Positions 1 through 10,586 of a stretch of 64,000 nucleotides of DNA are shown one piece after another (the stretch's first letter is position 1; every line of letters begins with the position of its first letter). Under the pieces are notes generated by a model. It searched no databases, was not told the DNA's origin, and saw only the letters and a program-made list of their open reading frames with translations. The stretch spans positions 5,673,775 to 5,737,774 of the forward strand of contig CM074127.1 in assembly GCA_037178625.1 (NCBI GenBank), given 5' to 3'. The DNA is from Skeletonema tropicum (lineage: Eukaryota > Bacillariophyta > Thalassiosirophyceae > Thalassiosirales > Thalassiosiraceae). A program made the position numbers and the translations under genes.

Positions 1-864
1 AAGGAGCTGGTAAACAAGTGTGAGATTAATGCTGTTTGCGGGTCTGAAATGGGGGTGAATTTTAGTAGGTGAAATCCGTCCAACTCTTTTGGCTCATGGT
101 TTGAGGGATCTCGGCCAGTTCGATCTACAACAAGTCATAATGTTCATGTTCCGTCTCGCTCTACACACCTTGCAGTAGGCACGGGAATGGCTGTCTTCAA
201 TGAACTCATACAGTATGCTTAACATACGTGTAATCATTTTCGTAAACTTGGACGGTATTGTTCTTGGGTCTTTCAAGTCACCCCCAATCATCGATTTTGC
301 TTGGTGGTGGCTTATTCTACTGGTACTCAGAGGCTGAAAGGTGTTAGCACTATTTACCAACAACATTTGGCTTACATTCGTAATCATAATCTTCGGGTCT
401 CCCCATTCGTTTTATTGAAGAATGACTCACGACAAGTTCTTAAGCAGTGGATTAAGGATGGTGATCGCATCGCATTGTGTGTAGATTGCAATGAACATAT
501 CTTGTCGGGTCGACATTCCAAAATGCTCACAGAAGAGGTTGGATTGATCGAGAGGAGTCATGAGTGGTGGCAAGGAGATGAACCTCATACTCATTTGAAT
601 GGATCTCCTCCGATCGATGGTATCTTTACCACGGTGGATGTCGATGTGTCGTCCCTTTTGATGTTGTCCTTTCATGAGAGCCCAGGTGATCATAGAGCCT
701 TCATCTTTGACCTTACGTCACAGAGCATCCTTGGAAGCAAATCGATGATATTACGAGACATTGTGAGAGGAACTGTCGTCCTCTTCAGTTCCCTGCACTT
801 CCGTGGAGTGAACCAGTGGCCTACTGGTATGATAGGAAACGTGCATATGAGCATCTTCGATTGA
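1..864 (+). pseudogene. Endonuclease domain of non-LTR element (broken)
   Basis: The AP-endonuclease (exonuclease/endonuclease/phosphatase) fold would nick target DNA for target-primed reverse transcription. Frame 1 from base 1 reads a TSHN block and a VGTGMAV block, interrupted by TGA at 70-72 and closed by TAA near 220. The next frame continues with GRYCSWVFQ, then VVAYSTGTQRLKG and GDRIALCVDCNEH, where the DxNE acid pair is visible. It ends with PPIDGIFTT and GDHRAFIFD, matching the conserved C-terminal D-H block. At least one stop and one frameshift are needed to read through, so this is a pseudogene. The N-terminal part is missing off the left edge. Confidence 0.75.
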
Positions 865-3436
865 TTTTGCGTCGCGGGAGCACTGGCAATATTAGCAATG
901 CTATTCGAACTTCTAAACGTCATGGAATCGAGAACCCTGAAGATCTCACCCTTCCGCAGGTCGAAGAAGGTATCAAATATGGTCATTGTCAGCAGCGACT
1001 TCATCTGCTTACTACTCATGCCTCCGCCTTGCGAAGTGTTACCCAGCGGAACCAATTGATTGCTGCTGAGGCTTCAGGGAATGCCAAAAAAGTTGTTCGG
1101 CTCAAACAGATTGCGGCTAATGAATATAGTAAGAAGAGGCGGCGCCAGATAACTCGGTCAACGAAGTCATCCTTTGCTGGAGCAGTGACCAAGACTATTC
1201 TAAGACGGTGTCCTAATATCAAATGATACTGAGGCTTCGGTCTTGGATAGTCTTCAAGCGGCCGTGTCAGAGCGTTTTCTCTCTGCTCACTCTGCTCCTA
1301 TTCATCAAACATCCTTTGCGGAGCTGCTCTCTTATCCGAGGAATACTACCATTCCAGATCTTCTTCTGGACAATTCTTGCGTCCTTCCAAATGACTTAGA
1401 TGACTCCACGAAATGGATCATTGAAGAGATCCGACGACTTCGGGATCGGATTTCAACACCATCTGTTTCCACATGGGTATATACGGAGGAGGATTTTCGT
1501 CGACTTTGGTCTTCTAAACGTGAACAGACTTCATCGTCTCCGTCTGGCATCCATATAGGTGCTATAAAGCTGCTCTTCAGGATGATTCTCTTCTCAAATT
1601 CTATTCCTCTTATTGGACTGATATATTACGTTTCAAGGTGCCTCCTGAGAGGTGGTTTAATGGCCTGCAGGTAGCCTTGCAGAAAGAGAAGGGCAACTTT
1701 AATGTCGACCGTCTCCGTTTTATCCAGCTCTATGAGGCGGATTTTAACCATCTTGACAACTTTCTCTTTGGGAAGAAGGCGATGAATATTTTGTCGGAGG
1801 AAGGTGTGATACCTGAGGAGCATTTTGCCCAGAAAGAGAGCACTGCCGAGGATGCAAATATGGATAAGACACTTACCTTTGATCTGTCACGTATTACCAA
1901 AACACCCATGACTAATGTCTCTGTGGATGCAGAGAACTGTTTTGATCGCATTTCACACGTCATCCTGATGCTCATTTGGTACGTTGTCCTTAATGATTGG
2001 ATGCTCGTTACAATGTTTTTGGAAGTTATTGGACATATGTGTCTCTACCAGCGTACGGGATATGGCGATTCGCAAACCTTTGTGGGAGGCAAGGAACTTC
2101 CTCGTCCGTTTCAAGGGTAGGGGCAAGGTAGCAGAGGGGCACCTGCAGCATGGATCCACCACAGTACTGTGGCTATTTTGGCTTATCTTCGTCAGGGGTT
2201 TTCTTCGTCTTTCACTAATCCCTTCACTAGGGAAATGTTTGGTTCCATGGGCAGACTCTTCGTGGATGATACTAATCTGTACATTACCCTTGATACAGAC
2301 TACATGGACCCTACGTTGCTGTACGAGGATCTTTTGGAAGAAACACAACTGGCGACGACAACATGGGGTTCTCTCCTCGTGGCTGGGGGTGGTTCTGCAA
2401 AGCAGAAGAAGTGCTACTGGCAGCCTATTCTCTATGAGTTGAATGATGGTCTCTGGTATTATGTCGAAGAGGTGGCTATTCAACTTCGGGTACCTCAAAC
2501 GGGCGACGTTTCAGTCCCCATTGCTCAACTCTATCCATTTGATTCGGCTAAGGAGTTGGGAGTGAAGGAATGTGTAGCGGGTGGAAGCCATGATCAATTG
2601 GAATCTATGCGTGACAAGTTCAGTCAATGGGTGTCGAAGATTAGGAACTCGCATTTACAACCCGGCTATGCCTGGTTGGCTTATCGCCTGCAGATTTGGC
2701 CTGGGATACAATATAGTCTCGGGACCTTGACCAATGATATGGAGGATATTGCGGGTCTGTTTCAAGACATCTATTACAACTTATTACCTTCGTTAGGTGT
2801 TGTCCGCAGCTTCAGGAAGCTATTACGTACCGTCCACCAAGCTTTTGGCGGTGTTGGCTTATGGCATATGCCGACTGAAAATCTTATTGAACGATTGACA
2901 ATGTTGCTGCAGCACTACCAACGGGATTCAACTCTTGGACGGAAGTTTAGGGCCATGACGCGGTGGCTACAGCTTGAAATTGGCACATGTCTTTCCCCCT
3001 TGTCTTTCCCCCTTTGCAGTCTCTTATGATACATGGTCGCCTTTGGCAACACACTGTTGGCATAAAATGCTGTTGAGGACGATTCAATGGTCAGGGATTG
3101 AATTATATATTGACTCTGTTCAGATCCCGTATCCCCGAGAGAATGGGTTGTACGGGCGATGATCTGCTCAGCATTAATCGCTGTCGAACTGCTTTACATC
3201 TACTTTTTCTCTCCGATATTGTGACTGCGGATGGATTACACTTTGAGCGTTCCTTGATATCCTGGAATGGCAGCAATACTCCAATTGAATCATCGTATGA
3301 ATTTCCAGTGTCTCTTCCAACTATGCTGGATTGGAGACGTTGGGAAGCCTTCTGGACGAGAGTCAGTGGACCAAGCAATTCTACATATCGCTTCTTGGGA
3401 CGCTGGATACATCCTTCTCATCGCAAGTGGCGCTGA
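816..3436 (+). pseudogene. Reverse transcriptase of non-LTR element (broken)
   Basis: This would copy element RNA into DNA. The linker (816-1226) is followed by the N-terminal RT block TSSSPSGIHIG at about 1525-1560, then DRLRFIQLYEADFN at about 1708-1750. Catalytic motif A, VDAENCFDRISH, lies near 1924-1957. A QG..QGSRGAPA block follows at about 2110-2150 with an in-frame TAG at 2118-2120. The catalytic FVDD box (LFVDDTNLY) is at about 2258-2284. The thumb and connection region runs to about 3029, and further pieces in other frames reach 3436. Frame changes occur near 1230, 1640 and 3030. The catalytic acids are still present, so decay is moderate rather than ancient. Confidence 0.85.
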
Positions 3437-3570
3437 TATTATGACGAAGGCTGTGATCAGATAGAGTACAAGACTGATTCGTCTACTGTTCTTCTGTACA
3501 TTAGGAGTGGAATTGGCAGGACACGTTCACACGCACGTGCGTTCGTTCGTCCGTCGAGAGGAGTCAACAA

Positions 3571-4485
3571 ATGTCCCTTGGGATGCCTACATCGGTTCAT
3601 CCTATCACGGAGGATTCAGTGCAAAGGCTGTATACTGGTCCTTCCCTCTCGTCACCACCAACGTCACCGGCTGACTTCTGGTCCTGGTCGTTTTTTGCTA
3701 GTTGGGGTGGTACTTGGATGTGGAAGGATGTAGTCAACTCCGCTGCAGCCCCGTCCGATCTTCAGTGGCTCACGATGGCAATACGGTCGAATACCGCTCT
3801 TTGGTGTACTGATGGCTCTCACGACCCTATCTCAGCTCCTGAGATCAGTGTAGCTGGCTAGATTATCTATGATACCGTCACAGAGCAATACCTGAGTGGT
3901 GCTTTCTTCGAGCGTTCTGACCAAGCGAGTTCCTACAGGGGTGAAATGATTGGTAACCTTGCCTTGCACATCCTGTGTAGTGCCATCGAACGGTTCTATG
4001 TCCTTCCCAGATGTTCTAACAAACTGTTTTGTGATAACAAGGTTACTTTAAAAGAGTCAAGACGTAGTCGAAGAAGGGTTCCTCCCAAAAAGGCATGCAG
4101 TGATGTTGTTCGACATATGCGGTCATTAAAGGAATCCCTGGCGATGCAATTTGATTATATAGACGTTGATGCACATGCAGATGAACGGCAACAATGGGAG
4201 CGTCTCACCATAGCACAGCAACTTAACTACAGATGTGACTTACTTGCCAAACGTGCGGTGTCAACAGCAATTTCCCTTGGCTCTGCCATCCCGCAGCGTT
4301 TTCTGTTTCCGAACGAAGGCGTTGCTGACTTTGTCAATGGTTGGAAACAAACCTCGGATCTGTCCTCTTCAGTGAGGTTCGAGGTTGGCAAGCGAGAAGC
4401 AAGGAAAGTCCTTACTCAACCAAACACCATGGGGGGGGCAGTTGAAGCAGAAGCAGGCTCCTCTCTCATGTCAGCAATTATTTGA
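3571..4485 (+). pseudogene. RNase H domain of non-LTR element (broken)
   Basis: The domain would remove RNA from the RNA-DNA hybrid. The first catalytic acid sits in LWCTDGSHD (about 3799-3825). The frame ends at a TAG just after SVAG (3859-3861). A second segment gives the glutamate in SYRGEMIGNLA (about 3931-3965) and the next acid in LFCDNKV (about 4024-4044). The last block, HADERQQWERL and YRCDLLAKRA, is at about 4171-4257. The order D-E-D-D fits cellular-type RNase H of non-LTR elements. At least one stop interrupts it. It continues from the RT and runs into the C-terminal segment. Confidence 0.75.
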
Positions 4486-4489
4486 TGAA

Positions 4490-5489
4490 ATCGACTGGGA
4501 ATCGCTGATCGAGCTCTCACGCATGGGGGTATGTACAAGACATGGCTGACAAAACAAACGAGCAACTTCTGTGGCAGCGGGGTTCAAGTTGCGAGGTATG
4601 CAGGACACACATCGGGCATCTCGTCGATGGACCTGGTCCAGGATTGCTGCCCGAATTGTGGTATGAAGGGTGAGCGTGCCTCTCATCTGTGCTGCTGCCC
4701 TGATCCAGATCGTACCAGATATACAAAGAACAGGTTGATGAACTCGAAACGTGGATGATCAAAGCGTATGGCCATCCTGAACTTGTTTACTTTCTACCGA
4801 AATATCTTCTCTTACGGGGTAAAAGGGAATTTAGCTCTCTTGGCACAAAGTCTCCAGATATGATGAAGGTCGCTAGGAGCCAAGAAGTCATTGGATGGAG
4901 ACATCTTACTGAAGGAAAACTTTCTAGACTCATTCTACCTATGCAGAAGTCTTACTTAGTCACCACTCCAAGCGGAATTAGCGGTGAGGCATGGGTCAAA
5001 CAACTTATCCATCGCATCCTACATCCTACTCATTCACAATGGATTTATCGCAACGTCAGTCTTCATCACAAACGAAATGGAGTTCTGGCTACACAGCGTT
5101 CAAAACATCTTCTCAATGAAATCGAACTGATACTTTTGACGCAACTTCCCGATGATTTTGACATCGATATAAATACTCTGCGCAAACGTCTAGTTGAAGA
5201 ACAGGGAAATTACGTCGATGTTGCGAAGGCTGCTATTCGTGCTGGTCAAAGAACGCACGCAGGCAGGGCGTCACAACTTCGATCCAAGAATCGTCGTGTC
5301 TCTACACGCCAGAAGCTCGGCCTCGATGAGGTGGAAACCCAACTGCGACAGACTAGAACTCCATTTAGCCAGTCGGAACGTGAGAGGCGCTCACTGTTGG
5401 GAGCTTCCACCTTTTCTAGAAGCCGACCACATCCTTCCTCCACCATCGCGAATCAAGGAAGCAACAAGAGGCTGAGGAAACCTGGTTGA
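4490..5489 (+). pseudogene. C-terminal region of the retroelement, Cys/His motif
   Basis: After the RNase H, 4531-4758 encodes CCPNCGMKGERASHLCCCPDP, a C-x2-C...H-x3/4-C arrangement that probably binds zinc and could help nucleic-acid binding. A new frame from 4755 to 5489 encodes a 244-residue basic C-terminus that contains QWIYRN and RNGVLATQ blocks and ends in an Arg/Ser-rich tail. The frame change near 4755 shows that this is also part of the broken element. I assign it to the element only from its order and strand, since no known domain was recognised in 4755-5489. Confidence 0.6.
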
Positions 5490-5730
5490 AACGGTGTACT
5501 AGTTGCGCAGCAAACGTGGTTATGCTACGTTTGTTAATTCTATTAGTGTTGATGGTTACACTCTTAATCAGATCCCGGCACTCTGCCGAAGTGAGGATTA
5601 GCCTCAGTCGCCTCGTTGCGGCCTTGCTATGTGTGTAAACACATGGCAATGAACAGACCTCGAGTCTACTCAGCAAGTATCTATTGTATTTAGAATAGTT
5701 GAGTAATTTTCTAAGTTATTATTATTATCA

Positions 5731-6446
5731 AGCCAAATAATGTTGTGCGCTTTGACAAAATGAGGGCAATCTCCAGTACCAGTAGTTCGATTTCGGCTTC
5801 ATTTTGGCCGTGGTCATATCATGGTCATGATTTTTCAAGAGACATCTCGATCTCGAACCATGGCCGCTGTGCGAAAAACCAAGATGAGTACCAATATCTA
5901 CTACATAGAGTACCATGGAAGGTGGGTAAAATAAAGATGTGATGACGTATTTGGCACTGGCACTCACTACTCCTACGAAAGCAAATCTCTTCTCACATAA
6001 AGCCAATCGGTAATGACCACACAGTTATATCCGCAGAAGAGTGAGCTAGTAGTTGCTTGACCGAATGATGGCCGTCACATGATCGTCAGCTTATGGCTGA
6101 TCCAACGGTCACGATCGGCTAAGGAATGACCGATGACCACCGGAAGAGTCCCGAGTGCACGGAGACTCAATAAGGATGATGTGCATCAGACAGAATCTAT
6201 CTCTGAAAGATTTCTATTCCCAGAACTCATCAAACACACCTATTACTTACTTACGTTACCGCCCGCAGCAAACTTTTTTTTCATCAACGCAGAGCTACTC
6301 TTAGGACGGGCAAAAGACGATGCATTATTCCATATTCCATCCTTGCCAATCATCTGATTTCTGCCTTATCACCGACCAAAAATAATGCAATTTATTAGAT
6401 GCATCACACAGATCTCAAGTCTGCACACTTATTAGCCGTAGGCCAT
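5731..6446. other. Intergenic; copy of a short dispersed repeat
   Basis: No convincing gene. Positions 5951-5983 (TTGGCACTGGCACTCACTAC and the bases after it, ending CCTACGAAAGC) recur at 15631-15661 and, diverged, at 15850-15877. A following block ending AATCGGTAATGACC near 6006-6018 recurs near 15905-15918. This is therefore one member of a low-copy dispersed repeat of unknown type. Confidence 0.5.
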
Positions 6447-6472
6447 TTTTTGCGCCCATTTGGGCGCAAAAA
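6447..6472. repeat. 12-bp-stem palindrome (TTTTTGCGCCCA arms)
   Basis: Arm TTTTTGCGCCCA is followed, after a 2-base loop, by its exact complement TGGGCGCAAAAA. The left arm recurs without its partner at about 6511-6524. It marks the start of a palindrome-rich stretch that extends to 7190. Confidence 0.75.
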
Positions 6473-6542
6473 TCGATTTTGGCCCATCTCCGCTCGAGAT
6501 CGGCTCCAAATTTTTTTGCGCCCATATCCCAACCAATTTTTG

Positions 6543-6566
6543 AAAACGGCATTTCGATGCCGTTTT
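6543..6566. repeat. Hairpin family copy 1 (AAAACGGCAT stem, TTCG loop)
   Basis: Perfect 10-bp stem AAAACGGCAT / ATGCCGTTTT around the loop TTCG. It lies 24 bp left of the MITE. The same hairpin occurs on the other side of the MITE at 6932-6955, and a version with a paired change occurs at 7120-7143. Confidence 0.85.
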
Positions 6567-6590
6567 CCGTAGAGCTCTGGTATGTTTCTA

Positions 6591-6921
6591 CTCCCTCTGT
6601 CCCAAAAAAAATGAGCTATTTGAATCGTAGTCCCACAAAAAACTAGCTATTTGACGTACTTATTCCTACGTCAGGCAGGTCCTACACAAGTGTCCGAGAG
6701 GCCTCAAGTTTCATATTAGGGTTAGATTAAAGGATATTTTAACGCTTTTTGTCACAACATCATTACAAATACTTGCTTAACAACCTCCAACCTTCGTATA
6801 ATCGTAACCGGCGTGAAATAAGCTTTCCAACGTTGTGCGATAGCAATTTTTTGGACGAAAATTGACCAAATTTTAACTATTTTAAAAATCAAAAAGCTCA
6901 TTTTTTGTGGGACAGAGGGAG
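6591..6921. mobile_element. Stowaway-like MITE, 331 bp, TA target duplication
   Basis: The ends are inverted repeats: CTCCCTCTGTCCC at 6591-6603 and GGGACAGAGGGAG at 6909-6921, with further imperfect pairing inward (AAAAATGAGCT against AGCTCATTTTTT). TA flanks both ends (6589-6590 and 6922-6923). The terminal CTCCCT..GTCCC, the TA target site and the lack of a coding frame match Tc1/mariner-derived Stowaway MITEs known from plants. It would need transposase from an autonomous element elsewhere. Confidence 0.85.
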
Positions 6922-6929
6922 TACGAGAG

Positions 6930-6957
6930 GCAAAACGGCATTTCGATGCCGTTTTGC
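6930..6957. repeat. Hairpin family copy 2 (12-bp stem, TTCG loop)
   Basis: Same stem and TTCG loop as at 6543, extended by GC on the left and GC on the right to 12 bp. It starts 7 bp after the right TA of the MITE. Confidence 0.85.
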
Positions 6958-7119
6958 TACTCCGACGAAGGCCTCGTGCAATTGTAAAAGAACAAAGCAT
7001 GAGCCATTGTGTGGCCTTAAGGTTACTTTCTTGCGTAGAAGGGCTACAGGTTTGTGAGGGAAAACACAAAAGGAGCTGTACTTTACTCGCTAGCTTTGAC
7101 ACTAACAAGTCGGAGTAGA

Positions 7120-7143
7120 AAAACGGCACCAAAGTGCCGTTTT
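7120..7143. repeat. Hairpin family copy 3 (AAAACGGCAC stem, CAAA loop)
   Basis: Stem AAAACGGCAC / GTGCCGTTTT. Compared with copies 1 and 2 the last stem pair is C-G instead of T-A, and the loop is CAAA instead of TTCG. A broken fourth copy (AAAAC followed by AGTGCCGTTTT) is at 7173-7188. Confidence 0.8.
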
Positions 7144-7479
7144 CATGCCCTTGCGGTTCTGAGCCCATTGGCAAAACAGTGCCGTTTTCAAAATGGTTGG
7201 GAGAGTGAAAGCCGGGCGATCTGCAAAGGAACTCCACAGAATTCCGCCGACTGCAAGGGAATTCTTTGGACGGATGGAAATGCGGTGGAAGCTTGCCGAA
7301 CACCAGCCAAAACGCTCAGCTGTAAAAGTGACAACACGAACCCTTCTCATCAAAAAATGAGAATCATGTCAGATCTAGAGAGATCAGCCCTGCACTGCGC
7401 TCGAAAATCATGGGCAGTCGCAAATACAGTGACATATGATTCATCATTCTGAACAACGCAAGTGAATTGAACTCCGCTC
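7144..7479. other. Diverged upstream edge of the tandem gene unit
   Basis: No gene supported. From about 7216 the sequence resembles the unit upstream of copies 2 and 3 (AAGGAACTCC.CAGAATTCCG at 7228 compared with 10175 and 13047), but with many differences. This is the old left edge of the tandem array. Confidence 0.5.
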
Positions 7480-7694
7480 AGCCAGCTTTTGCAGCCGGGG
7501 CACGATACGATGAGAACTCGAACTCCAAAAGAGAACTCGATGTCAGTCGCAGCCGTGTGCTCGATATCGATCAGCATAAAAGCAATCCGCCATACTTCTC
7601 ATAAAAGCGTTTTCATAAGACATCATTCCAGAAAGAACAAATTAAAACTACAATACCAGATTGTATCCGAACTATCAACAAGTCAGACATAGCA
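7480..7694 (+). promoter_or_regulatory. Conserved upstream block of EGF-like gene copy 1
   Basis: About 200 bp before the start codon is conserved in all three gene copies (also 10380-10586 and 13252-13458). It includes GAGAACTCGATGTCAGT, a CGATATCGATCAGCATAAAA stretch and a second CATAAAAGCG about 95-100 bases before ATG. The CATAAAA boxes are possible TATA-like elements, which is an inference from position and composition only. Confidence 0.4.
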
Positions 7695-8970
7695 ATGAAT
7701 CTCAAATTCCTCATCCTCAGCATTACCGCGGTCGCCGCTACATGTAAGTCGGATCGGCAGTGAGCATGGCAAGAGACTGAAATGAGATCACTGCTGCAGC
7801 TGAACATATCTTGTGTCTATTTACTCATTCATCCTTTCTAATGTTGCTTCTTGCCACTTTTCATCCCTATTCCAACAGCGAACAAACATCACCTTCGACA
7901 CGAGCCAGTAAGTAGAAGCAAGGGAATAACTGTAGAAGATTAAATTATTGCTTAAATTGCCATGATGATTGATGAATGAATGTGAACTTTACTTTGTGTG
8001 ATGCATGGACTGACTAATAACTCCCATTTGCTTCATCTACACACTACCTTAGGGACAACACGATATCACATTCAGAGCCACGAAAGGTCGTCTCCATCGA
8101 CTTCTCAACGATAATGAAGTAGCTCCCAACCTACATCTCGAAGCGCTTCGCGTTCTTCGAGGTTCTCAGAGATCCCTCAAAGATAGGACTATTGACTGTG
8201 AAGACAATAACGGCAATGACTGGACTTGTAACAGAGATACTGAAAAATGTGGTAAGGATCAAGGTGAATGCAAAGAAGTGTGCGACGAAGACAAGGATTG
8301 CCATGGCCACGGAGACTGTGACAAAGGCAAGTGCAAGTGCGAAGATGGGTACGAAGACGATAAAGATTGTGGTAGGCGAGACGTTGAATACGAAGTCACC
8401 GTGCACCTTGCACACATTACAGAAGAGGTCAGGACAACCGACTGCATTGATGCTCTCAAAAGTTTGGAGCGAAGTATCGATGATCTCAATCTCCCGTCTA
8501 CGGTGAAGGTCGATTCTAAAAGCAAACGCTCTTCGAAAGACTCTGACGACGAGGGACCACTTGAGCTTAAGATTGATATCGTTCCTAACCATGACTGTAC
8601 CGTGGATGGACTTGCTGATCAAGCTTTCCGTGAAGTCGAACTCCTAGCGTCTGGCAGACTTGTGGATGGACTTGCTGATCAAGAACCACAAGAACCACTT
8701 CCTTGGTCCTATGAATGTCTCGTGGACAGATCCAAGGACATCCTGAAGAAGGCCAAAAAAGAGGACGATGCGGATGATTTGGAAGATGATCTCGATGATC
8801 TCCTCTCTGATTGCTATGTTGTCGAAAATGTTAGCTGCGTAGAAAAATGCCATCATGACATTGAAGACGACTGCAAAGACGAGCTTGACCCCGATGAAGA
8901 GGACAAGGACGATTGTGGAGGCCTTCACAAAGACCTCGAGAAATGTTACGAAAAATGTCATCGTCACTAA
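7695..8970 (+). CDS. Secreted acidic EGF-like Cys-rich protein, copy 1
   Basis: Three exons, 7695-7743, 7879-7907 and 8053-8970, joined at GTAAGT...CAG and GTAAGT...TTAG sites, give 331 residues. Exon 1 encodes a signal peptide (MNLKFLILSITAVAAT), so the product should enter the secretory pathway. Exon 3 holds an EGF-like motif, CDEDKDCHGHGDC followed by KGKCKCEDGYEDDKDC, a twice-repeated DGLADQ, an Asp/Glu-rich stretch and Cys pairs near the C-terminus (CVEKC, CYEKC). The acidic composition suggests Ca2+ binding, and the fold suggests an extracellular or cell-wall role. Both are inferred. There is no transmembrane segment after the signal peptide. The 29-nt middle exon is unusually short. 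Intron 2 is 20 nt longer here than in copies 2 and 3. The exact family is not recognised. Confidence 0.85.
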
Positions 8971-10586
8971 TGACAAGCAGCTTCTTCAAGTCTTTTCATG
9001 TTATTTATGTTGCCTTCGTTCCTTTGTTCCTTCACCGCTGAAGAGAACTCGTCTGAACCCGAAGTGAATTTAGAGAAAGAGAGAGAGAGACACTGAACCC
9101 GAAGTGTATTTAGAATTAGAGAGAGATAGTACAATAAAGAGTAGAAAACACAACCATCTCAACTATGTATCGTACCGTGGCGCTCGAAGAAGTGGCCTGT
9201 CAAGCTGTCATTTCGTATTTATTGAGTATTATTACAATTGACTTCTCATATAAGATGATTTGCACCCTTTCACCTGCAAACATCTCGCTTCTACATGTGT
9301 AGGTCGAAGATTGCTGCAGCATATTTTAGTTGTAGATGGTCACATCCACCTTCATGGATTAAAACGAGTCTAGTGGCTAGTGACTTCGCAAGAAGAAGCA
9401 GTGAAATTTTCTGCAAGACAAGAGCTGTGCCTGGGGCCTATAATATTCGGCGTTAGACTCAAATGCACAACCATTCGAGAGAGAGAGATGCGATTATCTT
9501 GAGCCGACGAGCCGGGGAGCTCCCGTCAAGCCTAACCTCAAACTCTAGTCCCTCTTGTAGCTTTGGGCACGCTAACGAGCCCGCTACCTATGTACTTAGC
9601 TATCCCGATACGCCTGTACCCACAACACACATTCATTGTCACATACATAGTTTTGTATAATGACACACATGAAATTCTTTCGCGTAGGCGAGACTAAGCG
9701 ACTGATTTTACGACTACTGTTTGTTATGAATGCTTCAAGTGCAAGCCTGGACCTTGCTACTTGGTTCTTGCTCCTCATCGCCTCTGTCCTTTCTGCGCTC
9801 AAGGGATACATACAGTGAAGTGGTCCGATGCAACCTTCCAGACAACAACAGAGAGACTGTGGGTGGTGCCAAACATGTGTGGGTTAAAATCTACGATGCG
9901 AAACCCACACCCCTCTAGAGATGCAAGACGGGAACATCGAAGATTTTTCGATACCCCGTTTGGTCCAATAGTGGGGAGTGGGACGTTTAAAACTATCTAG
10001 AAACAACCGATGCCGAAAAACCCACACATTACAATGAGTGCATTGTTTGGATGAACAGCCAAAAAAGAATGCAGGGGTGGTAGGTACTCAGTAGCATTGA
10101 TGAGTGAAGACACCCGTCTCGACTGTCCATCACCCAAAGAGAAGAGCGAGCGAGAGAGAGACGTAGACCTGCAAAGGAACTCCTCAGAATTCCGTCGCAA
10201 CTGCAAGGAACTGCTCAGCTGTAAAAGTGACGAAACGAACCCTTCTCACAAAAATGAAATCATGTCCAGCGAGAACAGCCGTGCGCTCGGAACATAAGTA
10301 GGCAGTCGCAAATTAAAGAGACAAATGATTCATTCTGTACAACGCAAGTGAATCGAACTCCGCTCAGCCAGCCTTCACAGGTGGTGCATGATGCGATGAG
10401 AACTCAAATTCCAAAAGAGAACTCGATGTCAGTCTCAGCTGGTGCTCTCGATATCGATCAGCATAAAAGCAATCCGCCATACTTCTCATAAAAGCGTTTT
10501 CAAAAGACAGTATTCCAGAAAAAGGATAAGAACATTAAAATCCACCAGATTGCATCCGAGCTATCAACAAGTCAGACATAGCAGCA
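8971..10586. repeat. Spacer of 2872-bp tandem unit (unit 1 to 2)
   Basis: The spacer is essentially identical to 11843-13458. It holds a GA-rich tract near 9068-9130 and a 52-codon + strand frame (ATG at 9660) with a hydrophobic centre, LATWFLLLIASVLSAL. That frame has no supporting homology and may be chance. From about 10380 the promoter-like block of gene copy 2 begins. Confidence 0.75.

Larger units (their letters stand above)
1..5730 (+). mobile_element. Decayed non-LTR retrotransposon (EN-RT-RNase H)
   Basis: Successive + strand frames encode, in order, an AP-type endonuclease, a reverse transcriptase, an RNase H and a C-terminal segment with a Cys/His motif, which is the order of a long non-LTR (LINE-like) element. 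All parts are broken by frameshifts and in-frame stops, so the copy is dead. The 5' end lies beyond the window, because the endonuclease reading frame is already open at base 1. After the last reading frame ends at 5489, the sequence runs to a short TTA/ATT repeat near 5718-5730, which may be the 3' tail. No LTR, integrase or protease was found. The exact clade is not resolved. Confidence 0.85.

Noticed and set aside
8131..8976. Hydrophobic antisense frames of 163 and 110 codons in the EGF-like genes
   Set aside because: They are mirror images of the acidic GA-rich coding strand (Asp/Glu codons read backwards as Ile/Val/Phe) and have no features of their own.
9463..9660. Small frames in the 2872-bp unit spacer as genes
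   Set aside because: They are conserved only because the whole spacer is duplicated. There is no codon pattern or motif. The 52-codon hydrophobic frame at 9660 is noted in the spacer entry but not called.
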